Origin: VRUE01 sp963703335
GTDB taxonomy: Bacteria > Actinomycetota > Thermoleophilia > Solirubrobacterales > 70-9
DNA: 64,000 bases
Direction of reading: 5' to 3'
Assembly: GCA_963703335.1 (NCBI GenBank)
Contig: OY969812.1
Location: 186,001-250,000 of the forward strand
The translations under genes and the position numbers were made by a program. Positions 35,150 through 43,197 of this stretch are shown here, piece after piece. The notes under the pieces were generated by a model. That model was given only the letters and a program-made list of their open reading frames with translations. It was not told where the DNA came from and made no database searches. The first letter of the stretch is position 1. Every line of letters starts with the position of its first letter.

Positions 35150-36147
35150 GCCGCCCGCTTGGGCGTGGCAAAGGCGTCATAGGCGAGGTACTCGGGGTAG
35201 GGAATCGGCTCGACGAAGCGCGCGGCGGAACCGATCATCGCTGCGTTGTCGGTGCAGAGCTGCAGGGGAACCAGCTTGAGCCCGATGCCGCGCCGCTCGC
35301 AGAGAGACGCCACCGCTTCGCGCAGCGGTCCGTTGGCCGCGACGCCGCCGCCCAGGGCAACCGCCTGCCACTCCCCCCTCTTCAGCGCTCTCTCCAGCTT
35401 GGCGACAAGCTGGCTTACGGCGGCGGCCTGAAAGCTGGCGGCGAGGTCGGCGCGACGCTCCTCGACCCCGTCCGCGCCGAGGTCGCGGCAGAGGTAGACC
35501 AGCGCGGTCTTGAGGCCGCTGAAGCTGAAGTCGAGGCCCGGATCGCGGCTCATCGCCACCGGCATCTCAAAGGCCTCGGGGTTTCCTTCTTTCGCCAGCT
35601 GTTCAAGGGCCGGACCGCCCGGATAGCCAAGACCAAGCATGCGAGCGACCTTGTCGAACGCCTCGCCGGCGGCGTCATCGAGGGTCTGACCGAGCAACTC
35701 GTAGCCGCCGTGCTCGCGCACGCCGGCCAGCAGCGTGTGACCACCGCTGGCGACCAGACAGAGAAAGGGCGGCTGCAGCGGATCTGGCTCGAGAAAGTTC
35801 GCGGCGACGTGACCCTGCAGGTGGTCGACCGGGATCAGCGGCAACCGCCGCGGCGCCGCGATCGCCTTGGCCGTGCTGACGCCGACGAGGAGGGCTCCGA
35901 TCAAGCCCGGGCCAACGGTGACGGCAACAGCTTCGATTTCACCGAGCTTCACCCCAGCCTCGGCGAGCGCCGCCTCGACCACCGGGGCGGTCAACTCGAG
36001 GTGATGCCGCGAGGCCACCTCGGGCACCACGCCGCCGAACTGAGAGTGCGCGGCAGCCTGCGAGGAGATCACGTTGGAAAGGATGTGCGGCCCATCGAGA
36101 ACCGCCGCGCAGGTGTCGTCGCAAGAAGTCTCGATAGCGAGGATCAA
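35146..36147 (-). CDS. tsaD: tRNA N6-adenosine threonylcarbamoyltransferase TsaD
   Basis: Transfers threonylcarbamoyl to A37 of ANN-decoding tRNAs (t6A) with TsaB and TsaE. 333 residues. The ASKHA start is ILAIETSCDDTCAAVLD. The metal-binding HxxxH is in VASRHHLELTAP, HLQGHV follows, then GGHTLLAG and VALGGGVAANGPLREAV. It starts with ATG at 36147, just after palindrome D2 and downstream of rimI. Confidence 0.97.
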   Translation of the reverse strand: MILAIETSCDDTCAAVLDGPHILSNVISSQAAAHSQFGGVVPEVASRHHLELTAPVVEAALAEAGVKLGEIEAVAVTVGPGLIGALLVGVSTAKAIAAPRRLPLIPVDHLQGHVAANFLEPDPLQPPFLCLVASGGHTLLAGVREHGGYELLGQTLDDAAGEAFDKVARMLGLGYPGGPALEQLAKEGNPEAFEMPVAMSRDPGLDFSFSGLKTALVYLCRDLGADGVEERRADLAASFQAAAVSQLVAKLERALKRGEWQAVALGGGVAANGPLREAVASLCERRGIGLKLVPLQLCTDNAAMIGSAARFVEPIPYPEYLAYDAFATPKRAA

Positions 36148-36163
36148 CCCTCACCCCCACACA

Positions 36164-36208
36164 GGTGCAACGTTTTCTGGCTCTCCTGGCGTCACAACGC
36201 GTTGCACC
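36164..36208. repeat. Palindromic element, family D copy 2
   Basis: Terminal arms GGTGCAACG/CGTTGCACC are perfect over nine bp and enclose TTTTCTGGCTCTCCTGGCGT. It begins three bases past the rimI stop and ends 17 bases before tsaD. It shares GTGCAACGTTTT and GGCTC with the element at 43137-43179. Confidence 0.75.
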
Positions 36209-36211
36209 CGG

Positions 36212-36697
36212 TCAGTCCAACCACATGATCAGCGCGTCCTCGCCATTGTCCTGGTAGTAGCGAGGGCGCACGCCGGCGGAACGGAAGCCAAGGCGCTCGT
36301 ACATCGTGATCGCGGGCTGGTTGGAGACCCTGACCTCGAGCGTGAAGGGCAGGCGACCGCCGCCCTCTTCGACCAGTTTGGCAATCAGCCGCCGGGCGAC
36401 ACCGCCGCGGCGATGCTCGGGGGCGACGGCGACGTTCATCAGGTGCCAGACCTGGTCATAGCGCGAGCAGACCAGGTAGCCCCGCAGCTCGTCGCCCTCG
36501 GTGGCCGCCAGGCAGATGCCCGAGGGCTTGGAGAGCTCGAGCACGAACATCGCCAGCGACCAAGGCGTCGGGAAGGAGCGCCGCTCGATTGAGATCACGG
36601 CGGGCAAGTCGCTGTAGGCGAGGCGCCTGATCACACCGGCGCTGATCGCCTCACTCTGCTCTCTTGGAATCGTCTCGCTCACGCCATCGCTGCGCAT
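36212..36697 (-). CDS. rimI: Ribosomal-protein-alanine N-acetyltransferase RimI
   Basis: GNAT acetyltransferase of the RimI group, usually clustered with t6A genes. 161 residues from 36697; GTG 36634, just before IRRLAYSDLPAVISIERRSF, would give a more usual length. Motif A is VAPEHRRGGVARRLIAKLVE, followed by TLEVRVSNQPAITMYERLGF and the conserved Tyr in RPRYYQDNGEDALIM. It overlaps the tsaB end by up to 47 bases. Confidence 0.93.
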   Translation of the reverse strand: MRSDGVSETIPREQSEAISAGVIRRLAYSDLPAVISIERRSFPTPWSLAMFVLELSKPSGICLAATEGDELRGYLVCSRYDQVWHLMNVAVAPEHRRGGVARRLIAKLVEEGGGRLPFTLEVRVSNQPAITMYERLGFRSAGVRPRYYQDNGEDALIMWLD

Positions 36698-37361
36698 CGG
36701 GAGGTCTCAGGTAGATCGGGTCGAGGTGCTCGTCGGCCCCGCTCGCCGCGGTCCCCGCGAGGGCGCAAATGTGCCGCGCGGAGATCCGGTGAAGGGGGTC
36801 GTCGTCGTCGGGGATTTCGACGCCCCGACCGGCCAGCTCATGGCGAAATCGTACCGCGCCCGATCCGGCCGCCAGCGGCGGTGATGACAGCTCGGAGAGC
36901 CGCTCAGCGAGCGCCTGCGGAGGCGTGACGAACGGATCCCAAAGCCGTTCGCCCTGCGGCGAGTAAAGCGCGGCGAAGACCTCACCGCGGCGGGCATCCA
37001 AGACCGCCAGGCTTCCGCCCTGCCCCTGCATCGCGCGCCCGAGCGCGTCGAGCGTGCCGACCCCCGCGGCGGGCAGGCCGGTGCTTGCCGCCAGCCCGCG
37101 TGCGGTTGCCAAGCCGATTCGGATTCCAACGAAGGATCCCGGTCCCCGCCCCACCGCGATCCGTTCGACCAATCCCCAGCCACCGCTCGCCGCTGCAGCG
37201 CGCTCGACCTCAGCCAGCAGCGCGGTCGAATGGCGCGGGCTGCCATCGGTGGCCAGTCCCAGGCGTTCTTCGTAGAGGACCTCACCGCCGCGCATCGCGC
37301 AGACGGCCGTGTCGGCAGTCGCCGTGTCGAAGCCGACGACCGCCTTCTGCTCGGCGCCCAG
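36651..37361 (-). CDS. tsaB: t6A-pathway protein TsaB
   Basis: Inactive ASKHA paralogue that forms the TsaB-TsaD core. Characteristic sequence: VVGFDTATADTAVCAMRGGE, then GRGPGSFVGIRIGLATARGL and LDARRGEVFAALYS. The start is uncertain. TTG 37412 lies inside the upstream secreted-protein gene with no clear ribosome binding site. CTG 37361, one base after that gene's TGA, gives MGAEQKAVVGFDTAT, the expected N-terminus. I chose CTG because other genes here also use it. Length is then 236 residues. Confidence 0.9.
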   Translation of the reverse strand: MGAEQKAVVGFDTATADTAVCAMRGGEVLYEERLGLATDGSPRHSTALLAEVERAAAASGGWGLVERIAVGRGPGSFVGIRIGLATARGLAASTGLPAAGVGTLDALGRAMQGQGGSLAVLDARRGEVFAALYSPQGERLWDPFVTPPQALAERLSELSSPPLAAGSGAVRFRHELAGRGVEIPDDDDPLHRISARHICALAGTAASGADEHLDPIYLRPPDAQRWRERDDSKRAE

Positions 37362-37362
37362 G

Positions 37363-37737
37363 TCAGTCAGTGACCCTGAAGGCGAAGGAGCCGACGCGTT
37401 TGCCTTCGACAAACCAGCTCACTCGGTGCTTGCCGGGGATATTCGAGGTGATCTTGTTGACGTAGAGCGTGCCCTGGGTGGCCGGCTGCGCTTTCGCGCA
37501 GATGTTTTTGCCGGTCGGGAACTTGACGCAGACGCTGTAGTTGACGTCGGCTTTGAGGCTCTTGAAGAAGGCGCCCTTTTTCGCTTTCTTCGGGCACTTG
37601 TGTTTCGGCGTCGCGTTTTGGGAGACACCGCAAGAAACGTAGTGCTTGTACGCAGCTGCGCCCGCCGTGGCAGTGGCCACGCTCGCCAGCAATGCGATTG
37701 CAAGCAGCATCGCGGTCAGCGTCTTCAGTCCCTTCAT
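37363..37737 (-). CDS. Small secreted cysteine-containing protein, unknown function
   Basis: 124 residues from ATG 37737 (MKGLKTLTAMLLAIALLASV, a clear signal peptide cut near ATAGAAA). The mature protein of about 95 residues is Lys-rich and has four cysteines (VSCGVS, HKCPKK, SVCVKF, NICAKA), suggesting two disulfides. It has an Ig-like or beta-sandwich feel (TLYVNKITSNIPGKHRVSWF) but no family I can name. It is inserted between tsaE and tsaB and abuts tsaB. Secretion contrasts with the cytoplasmic t6A genes around it. Confidence 0.8.
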   Translation of the reverse strand: MKGLKTLTAMLLAIALLASVATATAGAAAYKHYVSCGVSQNATPKHKCPKKAKKGAFFKSLKADVNYSVCVKFPTGKNICAKAQPATQGTLYVNKITSNIPGKHRVSWFVEGKRVGSFAFRVTD

Positions 37738-37808
37738 CGGGGCGTCCCTCCAATTCGCGTTTCGAAGTTCGGTCGATGCTACATGCACCGTCCCTCTCTC
37801 GAACACGC

Positions 37809-38240
37809 CTATTTGCGGGCAGATGCGGCGGGCATCTCAATCTGGCGACGGTCGCCACCAAGATGGTCGAGCCGAACCACGACCACCCTGCCCTCGCCGA
37901 GTCGCGGCTGCGCCGCTGCCGGCCACTCGATGAAAGCGACGCCACCTGAGACGAGGTAGTCGTCCAGGAGGGCGGGATCCTCGCTCTCAATGTCGTCCAA
38001 CCGGTAGAGATCGAGGTGGGCGACGGGGAAGCGGCCACCCCCGTAGCGCTGCCCGATGGTGAAGGTCGGCGAGGTGACCGGCCCCTCTATGCCGAGCGCC
38101 CGGCAGGCGCCGCGGATCAGCGTGGTCTTGCCGGCGCCAACCTCGCCGCTGACGATGACGACATCGCCGGGCGCGAGCTCAGCGGCCAGCTGAGCGCCGA
38201 GCGCTTCCGTCTCGGCGGCAGAGTCGCTTGTGGCTTTCAC
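37809..38240 (-). CDS. tsaE: t6A-pathway ATPase TsaE
   Basis: Small P-loop ATPase required for t6A turnover. 143 residues from GTG 38240, which overlaps the upstream UDG stop as GTGA. Walker A is GEVGAGKTT at residues 32-40. The family sequence VTSPTFTIGQRYGGGRFPVA, HLDLYRLDD and AFIEWP follows. A longer frame upstream is a shadow of the UDG gene. Confidence 0.95.
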   Translation of the reverse strand: MKATSDSAAETEALGAQLAAELAPGDVVIVSGEVGAGKTTLIRGACRALGIEGPVTSPTFTIGQRYGGGRFPVAHLDLYRLDDIESEDPALLDDYLVSGGVAFIEWPAAAQPRLGEGRVVVVRLDHLGGDRRQIEMPAASARK

Positions 38241-39172
38241 CCGAAGATGTCGAGCTGGTCGTCGGAGGGCTGTGGGGTCGGCGCCGCCTCCTCCGCGGGC
38301 TCCTCGACGGGCTCTTCGGCCGGGACGGGCGGACCCATCGCCAGCAGGCTTGGCAGGGTCGCGAGATCGGTGCGCAGGGATTCCTTCACCGCCGGCGTGC
38401 GCAGCGCCGCCGCCGGGTGAAAGAGAGGCAAGAGGAAGACCGTGCGACCGCCCAGCTCGTGCACCTGCGGCGTGCCGTGCACGCGGGTGATCCCGGCCGG
38501 GTTCCCGCTGAGCAGCTTGGTCGAGAAGTTGCCCAGCGTGCAGATCACCGTCGGCTCGATCAGGCGGATCTGCTCGAAGAGATAGGGCTTGCAGGTCTCG
38601 ATCTCGAGCGGCTGTGGGTCCCTGTTCCCCGGCGGCCGGCTCTTCAGCACGTTGGCTATGAACACCTCCTCGCGCGAGAGACCGATCTCTTCCAGCATCT
38701 GATTGAGCAGCTGCCCGGCGCGCCCGACAAACGGGAGCCCCTGCCGGTCCTCTTCGGCCCCCGGAGCCTCGCCGACGAACATCAGGTCGGCATCGGCATT
38801 CCCGGCGCCGAACACGGCCTTCGTCCGCGTCGAGTGCAGCGGGCACTTCGTGCAGGCCTTGACCTCGTTGAAGAGCGCAACCAGCTCCTCGCGCCGCTGC
38901 TCGACCGTGTCCATCAGAAGCTCCCCCTTGGCGCGCTTGCGCTTGGTCTCCGCCAGCCGCTCGCCCCGCGCCGCTTCCCGCTCACCGCGCCGCGATTCGT
39001 CGGACTTGACGGCCGCTCCACGGGGCTGTCGCCCGGCCGGCGAGACCGGCGACATCAGCCGCCGCGTCTGAGTCGAAGAACACTTAGGGCAGGGCAAGCG
39101 GCGCGTATCGCTCGAAGTCAGCTCCTCGAAGCGCTGGCCGCACTCCTCGCACTCGAACTCGTAGACGGGCAT
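38237..39172 (-). CDS. Type-4 uracil-DNA glycosylase fused to an N-terminal FmdB-type zinc ribbon
   Basis: 311 residues from ATG 39172. Residues 1-40 are a zinc ribbon: MPVYEFECEECGQRFEEL, then LPCPKCSSTQTRRLMS. A basic linker of about 45 residues leads to the UDG domain, which begins near MDTVEQRREELVALF. Iron-sulfur cysteines are in VKACTKCPLHS, EIETCKPYLF and VICTLGNFS. Active-site segments are VGEAPGAEEDRQGLPFVGRA and LFHPAAALR. Family 4 UDGs remove uracil from DNA. The acidic Pro-rich C-terminus ends QLDIFG. The fusion is unusual; the frame is continuous. Confidence 0.92.
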   Translation of the reverse strand: MPVYEFECEECGQRFEELTSSDTRRLPCPKCSSTQTRRLMSPVSPAGRQPRGAAVKSDESRRGEREAARGERLAETKRKRAKGELLMDTVEQRREELVALFNEVKACTKCPLHSTRTKAVFGAGNADADLMFVGEAPGAEEDRQGLPFVGRAGQLLNQMLEEIGLSREEVFIANVLKSRPPGNRDPQPLEIETCKPYLFEQIRLIEPTVICTLGNFSTKLLSGNPAGITRVHGTPQVHELGGRTVFLLPLFHPAAALRTPAVKESLRTDLATLPSLLAMGPPVPAEEPVEEPAEEAAPTPQPSDDQLDIFG

Positions 39173-39189
39173 CTGCCCGCCAATCGTAG

Positions 39190-40125
39190 TTAGGGCAGCG
39201 GCTCCCAGTCCCAGGCCTTTGCCGATGTCAGGCTCTCCTGGTCCAGGTAGCGCCTGAACTCCGACAGCTCGGCCGGCTCGATGCCGTAGATGTGGTCCGG
39301 TTCCGGGAAGTGGGCGGTGCGGACCTCGGCTACGTACTGGTTCATGCCGGCGACCATCTGGTTGTGGATGTCGGCGTACTGCTTGACGAATTTGGCCATG
39401 CGGCCGGTGGTGATGCCGAGCAGGTCGTGGAAGACGAGGACCTGGCCGGCCGTGGAGGGACCAGCGCCGATGCCGATCACCGGGATCTCCAGCTTCTCGA
39501 CGATCGCCTCGGTGACCGCGGCGGGAACCGCCTCGAAGACGATCGCGAAACAGCCGACGGCCTGCAGGGCGAGAGCGTCCTCGCAGAGCTGGATCGCGCT
39601 CTGGGCGGTCTTGCCCTGGGCCTTGTAGCCACCGAGGGCGGTCGCGGTCTGTGGGGTGAGGCCGACGTGGCCCATCACGGGAATGCCGGAGCGGACGATC
39701 GCGCGGGCGCGCTCGACCGAGACCCCCCCCGCCTCCAGCTTGACCGTCTGGCAACCGGTCTCCTTGACCAGGCGCTGGGCATTCTGGATCGCCAGCTCGT
39801 TGCTCGACTCATAGCTGCCCATCGGCATGTCGCCGACCATCAGCGGGGTCCTGAGGCCGCGGCGCACGGCTTTGCCGAGGACGAGCATCTCCTCCAGCGT
39901 CACCGCCTCGGTGCCAGGGTGGCCGAGCACGACGTTGGCGGCCGAGTCGCCGACCAAGACGATGTCCGCTCCCGCCTCCTCCGCGACCTTGGCCGAGGGG
40001 AAGTCGTAGGCGGTCACCATCGCGATCGGTTCGCCCTTGGCCTTCATCTCGGCCAGGCGCGGCAAGCTGACCGGCGGTCGGTCGGCCGGCGGTGGCGCGG
40101 TGTGGGAACGAGCGCCGGAGCTCAT
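39190..40125 (-). CDS. panB: 3-methyl-2-oxobutanoate hydroxymethyltransferase
   Basis: First committed step of pantothenate synthesis: transfers a hydroxymethyl group to 2-oxoisovalerate. 311 residues from ATG 40125, overlapping the panD stop by four bases. Metal and substrate motifs are MVTAYDFPSAKVAEEAGADI, VGDSAANVVLGH, VGDMPMGSYESS and VKLEAG. GIGAGPSTAGQVLVFHDLLG is near the end. The N-terminal about 25 residues are Pro/Ala-rich. Confidence 0.97.
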   Translation of the reverse strand: MSSGARSHTAPPPADRPPVSLPRLAEMKAKGEPIAMVTAYDFPSAKVAEEAGADIVLVGDSAANVVLGHPGTEAVTLEEMLVLGKAVRRGLRTPLMVGDMPMGSYESSNELAIQNAQRLVKETGCQTVKLEAGGVSVERARAIVRSGIPVMGHVGLTPQTATALGGYKAQGKTAQSAIQLCEDALALQAVGCFAIVFEAVPAAVTEAIVEKLEIPVIGIGAGPSTAGQVLVFHDLLGITTGRMAKFVKQYADIHNQMVAGMNQYVAEVRTAHFPEPDHIYGIEPAELSEFRRYLDQESLTSAKAWDWEPLP

Positions 40126-40520
40126 CGCGCGGCCCCTGGCTCGGCGAGCAGTACCTCGGGGTGACTGTCGACGGCGACGATCTCGTTCTCCTCGCCGACG
40201 TGGACGACGACCGGCGAGTAAGCCTCGAGGTCGCTCTCGTCGTAGGCACCGAAGGAAGCGACGATGATCTTGTGGCCGGGACGGGTCAGGTGGGCGGCGG
40301 CGCCGTTGACCTGCATCGTGCCCGAGCCCGCCTCGCCGTCGATTACGTAGGTGACGAAGCGGGCGCCGTTGTCGATGTCCCAGACGTGGACCTGCTCGTT
40401 GGTGATCAGGTCCGCGCTGGCCATCAGCTCGGTGTCGATAGTGATGCTGCCGATGTAGTCGACGTCGCAATCGGTCACCGTCGCCCGGTGGATCTTGGAC
40501 TTGAGCATCTGCCTCTGCAT
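40122..40520 (-). CDS. panD: Aspartate 1-decarboxylase (pyruvoyl enzyme)
   Basis: Makes beta-alanine for pantothenate. 132 residues, synthesised as a pro-enzyme that cleaves between Gly24 and Ser25 in DVDYIGSITID to form the pyruvoyl group; numbering matches the E. coli enzyme when started at 40520. Other conserved parts are NEQVHVWDIDNGARFVTYVI, NGAAAHLTRPGHKIIVASF and VVHVGEENEI. Confidence 0.97.
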   Translation of the reverse strand: MQRQMLKSKIHRATVTDCDVDYIGSITIDTELMASADLITNEQVHVWDIDNGARFVTYVIDGEAGSGTMQVNGAAAHLTRPGHKIIVASFGAYDESDLEAYSPVVVHVGEENEIVAVDSHPEVLLAEPGAAR

Positions 40521-40552
40521 CGATTCTCCTCAGCTCATCTGGGTTGAAGGTT

Positions 40553-41449
40553 TCAAGGCTCGATAAGGACGTTGTCGATCAAGCGAGCGCCACCGATCTG
40601 GGCGGCGACCGCAATCAGCACCGGCCGGCTGTCCAGCTCGGTGACGGAGGAAAGGTCTTCGGCATCGCGTGCCTCGAGGTACTCGGGCTCGATCCCGGAG
40701 CCGCGCAACTCGGCGCGCGCGGCGTCGAGCGCAGCTTCCAGCCCGGAGAGAGGCGCGATCGCCTCGGCCGCACGGAGCGCGCGGGAAAGCGCCGTCGCCC
40801 GCGCGCGCTCAGCGGCGTCGAGGTAGGCGTTGCGGGAGCTCATCGCCAGTCCATCGGACTCGCGCACGGTCGGCAATACCTCGATCCGCACCGGGATGTC
40901 GAGGTCGCTGACCATGCGACGAATAACGGCTGCCTGCTGGGCGTCCTTCTGGCCAAAGTAGGCGACATCTGGCTGGACCGAGTTGAAGAGCTTGGTCACG
41001 ACCGTCGTCACGCCACGAAAGTGCCCCGGTCCGCGCCTCGCCGGATCGCCATCGAGGACCCCGGTCAGATCGCCCTCGACGGCCACGTAGGTGGCGAACC
41101 CGGGTGGATAGACCAGCTCCGCGGGGGGCGCGTAGACGTAATCGACCCCCGCCTCGCCGGCCAACCGCAGGTCGCGCTCCTCGTCACGCGGGTAGCGATC
41201 GAGGTCCTCCGCGGGCCCGAACTGGGTCGGATTGACGAAGAGGCTCATCACGACGATGTCGCAAGAGGCGCGAGCGGCACGCAGCAGCGAGAGGTGTCCC
41301 TCGTGCAGGTAGCCCATCGTCGGCACCAGGCCGATCGAGCTTCCCTCCCGCCGCGCCGGCGCAAGCGCAGCCCGAAGCTCTTCCTTGCCGCGAAGGAGCT
41401 TCACGTCGCCTGTTGCATGTGAGGAATCGACGAGTTCTAGGAGGTTCAT
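40553..41449 (-). CDS. panC: Pantothenate synthetase
   Basis: Joins pantoate and beta-alanine using ATP. 298 residues. The HIGH-type motif is in LVPTMGYLHEGHLSLLRAA, followed by VNPTQFGPAEDLDRYPRD, GHFRGVTTVVTKLFNSVQPD and the KMSKS-like MSSRNAYL. It is the first gene of panC-panD-panB. The start may be ATG 41449 or slightly downstream. Confidence 0.97.
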   Translation of the reverse strand: MNLLELVDSSHATGDVKLLRGKEELRAALAPARREGSSIGLVPTMGYLHEGHLSLLRAARASCDIVVMSLFVNPTQFGPAEDLDRYPRDEERDLRLAGEAGVDYVYAPPAELVYPPGFATYVAVEGDLTGVLDGDPARRGPGHFRGVTTVVTKLFNSVQPDVAYFGQKDAQQAAVIRRMVSDLDIPVRIEVLPTVRESDGLAMSSRNAYLDAAERARATALSRALRAAEAIAPLSGLEAALDAARAELRGSGIEPEYLEARDAEDLSSVTELDSRPVLIAVAAQIGGARLIDNVLIEP

Positions 41450-41556
41450 GGGTCCATGCCCTTCGGGTCACGGCCGTCGTCGGATTATAGGGGGTAATCG
41501 GCGGTATTAGCCGGCTTTGATCACATTGAGTTGATGATCCAAAAATGCCGTATTCG

Positions 41557-42135
41557 CTAGTTGCGGGAAAGAGGGCGGGCTGGACTCCCCGCCGCCACCG
41601 TGCCGGGTGGAAGGTCACAAGTGACCACTGAGTTGGCGCCAATTACGCAGCGCTCGCCGATCGTGACGCCGCTGGTGACGACGCAGTTGACGCCGAACCA
41701 ACAGTTGGAGCCGATCCTGACCGGCCCCTTCGAGCTGAAGCCCTGCTGCGTGACCGGCGTGTCGGGATCGTCGAACCGGTGCGCCGAGTCGCCGACGAAG
41801 CAGCCGTTGGCGAACATCGTGTGATCGCCGATCTCGATCAGCTCGAGGGCGGCCAGCATCGTGTTGCGATTGAGAAAGCAGTCGGCGCCGATCCGGATCT
41901 GGGCCTCGGGCGCCAAGGTCAGCCAGCAGCCGGGCTCCAGCAGCGTCCCTTCGCCGATTCGCAGACGGCCCTCGTCGAGCGCCTCCAGCACCTCGCCCTC
42001 GATCGGCTGGCGGAGGAAGAACCCGCCGCGAGCAGCGTGACGGGCCAGGCGCAGGCGCCGCGTCAGGCGCCGGTTGCGTTCGTACCAGCGCCGCTTCGCC
42101 CACCACACCCGCCAACCCGTCTGCTCGCCGGCCAC
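41557..42135 (-). CDS. Hexapeptide-repeat O-acetyltransferase (sugar acetyltransferase type)
   Basis: 192 residues from GTG 42135; a longer frame to 42210 would overlap the divergent ROK gene. The basic N-terminal helix region (WWAKRRWYERNRRLTRRLRL) precedes a left-handed beta-helix with repeated hexads: RIGEGTLLEPGC, IRIGADCFLNRNTMLAAL, IGDHTMFANGCFVGD, VRIGSNCWFGVNCVVTSGV and IGERCVIGANSVVT. The acceptor is unknown; cell-envelope sugar modification is a reasonable guess from the family. Confidence 0.88.
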   Translation of the reverse strand: MAGEQTGWRVWWAKRRWYERNRRLTRRLRLARHAARGGFFLRQPIEGEVLEALDEGRLRIGEGTLLEPGCWLTLAPEAQIRIGADCFLNRNTMLAALELIEIGDHTMFANGCFVGDSAHRFDDPDTPVTQQGFSSKGPVRIGSNCWFGVNCVVTSGVTIGERCVIGANSVVTCDLPPGTVAAGSPARPLSRN

Positions 42136-42178
42136 GTGCCTAGCTTTCCAGAGCAGCCGCGAGTAGGGTCGGCTGGCA

Positions 42179-43132
42179 ATGCGGGGCGGCATCGATCTCG
42201 GCGGCACCAAGATCCAGACCGCGATCGTCGATGCGAGCGGTCAGATCGCCGGCGAAGCGCGCCATCCGACGCCCACGGAGGGTGGTCCTGCCGACGTTGC
42301 CGAGGCGATGGCCGATGCTCTGCGCGAGGCGGCCGAGGCGGCCGGCGTGAAACCAGAGGACCTCCAGGGGGTCGGCGTCGGCTCGCCGGGCGACGCGGAC
42401 GGCAAGACCGGCATCGTCAGCGGCGCCCGCAACCTGCCTGATTGGGAGGGAAGCTTTCCGCTGGGCGAAACGCTTGCGCAGGCGCTTGGCACGGAGGTGC
42501 GGATCGGCAACGACGTTCAGGTGGCGACCGAAGCCGAGTTTCAGCTCGGCGCCGGGCGCGAGTTCCAGAGCCTGATCGGCGTCTTCTGGGGCACTGGCGT
42601 CGGCGGTGGGATCGTGCTCGGCGGCAAGCCGTGGCTCGGGCGCGGCGCCGCGGGCGAGATAGGCCACATGGTCATCAAGCGGGGTGGCGCCAAGTGCCCC
42701 TGCGGACGCAGGGGCTGCATGGAGGCCTACGCGGGGCGCTCGGCAATGGAAGCCGAGGCGCGCAAGCAGCACCACGAAGGAACCAAGACGGACCTCTTCA
42801 AGCTGATGCACAAGCACGACAAAGACCGGCTGACCAGCGGCATTTGGGAGCGTGCAATTGAGCACGGAGACCATCTCGCCGGCAAGTTGATCGACCGTGC
42901 GATCGAGGCCCTCGGCACCGGTGTCGCCTCCGCCGTCAACCTGCTCGACCCCGAGGCGGTGATCATCGGCGGCGGGCTCGGCGTGCGCTTCGGCGACCGC
43001 TACATGGAGCCGCTAACCGAGGAGATGTCCGAGCACCTCTTCGTCGACGAACGCCCACCCGCCGTCCGAGTCGCCTCCCTGGGCGACCTCGGCGGCGCAA
43101 TCGGCGCCTCGCTCCTCTTCGCCCTCCGCTAG
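42179..43132 (+). CDS. ROK-family sugar kinase (glucokinase type)
   Basis: 317 residues. The ATP-binding start GIDLGGTKIQTAIVDASGQI, catalytic NDVQVATEAEFQLGAG and GTGVGGGIVLGG are visible. The ROK zinc motif is GHMVIKRGGAKCPCGRRGCM. There is no N-terminal helix-turn-helix, so it is a kinase and not a repressor. It converges on a three-gene sugar importer, which suggests it phosphorylates the imported sugar; this link is inferred from context. Confidence 0.92.
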   Translation: MRGGIDLGGTKIQTAIVDASGQIAGEARHPTPTEGGPADVAEAMADALREAAEAAGVKPEDLQGVGVGSPGDADGKTGIVSGARNLPDWEGSFPLGETLAQALGTEVRIGNDVQVATEAEFQLGAGREFQSLIGVFWGTGVGGGIVLGGKPWLGRGAAGEIGHMVIKRGGAKCPCGRRGCMEAYAGRSAMEAEARKQHHEGTKTDLFKLMHKHDKDRLTSGIWERAIEHGDHLAGKLIDRAIEALGTGVASAVNLLDPEAVIIGGGLGVRFGDRYMEPLTEEMSEHLFVDERPPAVRVASLGDLGGAIGASLLFALR

Positions 43133-43136
43133 CGAA

Positions 43137-43179
43137 GTGCAACGTTTTTCGGCTCCACTAGAGCCAGAAAACGTTGCAC
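43137..43179. repeat. Palindromic element, family D copy 1 (convergent terminator position)
   Basis: GTGCAACGTTTTTCGGCTC faces GAGCCAGAAAACGTTGCAC around a CACTA loop: 19-base arms with one internal mismatch region. It starts four bases after the ROK stop and ends 18 bases before the importer permease stop. T and A runs inside the stem make it a plausible bidirectional terminator. Confidence 0.85.
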
Positions 43180-43197
43180 GTCAGCTCGGAAAGGTCA

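Noticed and set aside
38228..39193. 321-residue plus-strand frame opposite the UDG gene
   Set aside because: Shadow of the UDG and its tail; the minus-strand product has iron-sulfur and active-site motifs.
39173..39754. Long N-terminal extension of the UDG-zinc ribbon protein
   Set aside because: Arg/Pro/Gly-rich shadow of panB in another frame; the zinc ribbon starts cleanly at ATG 39172.
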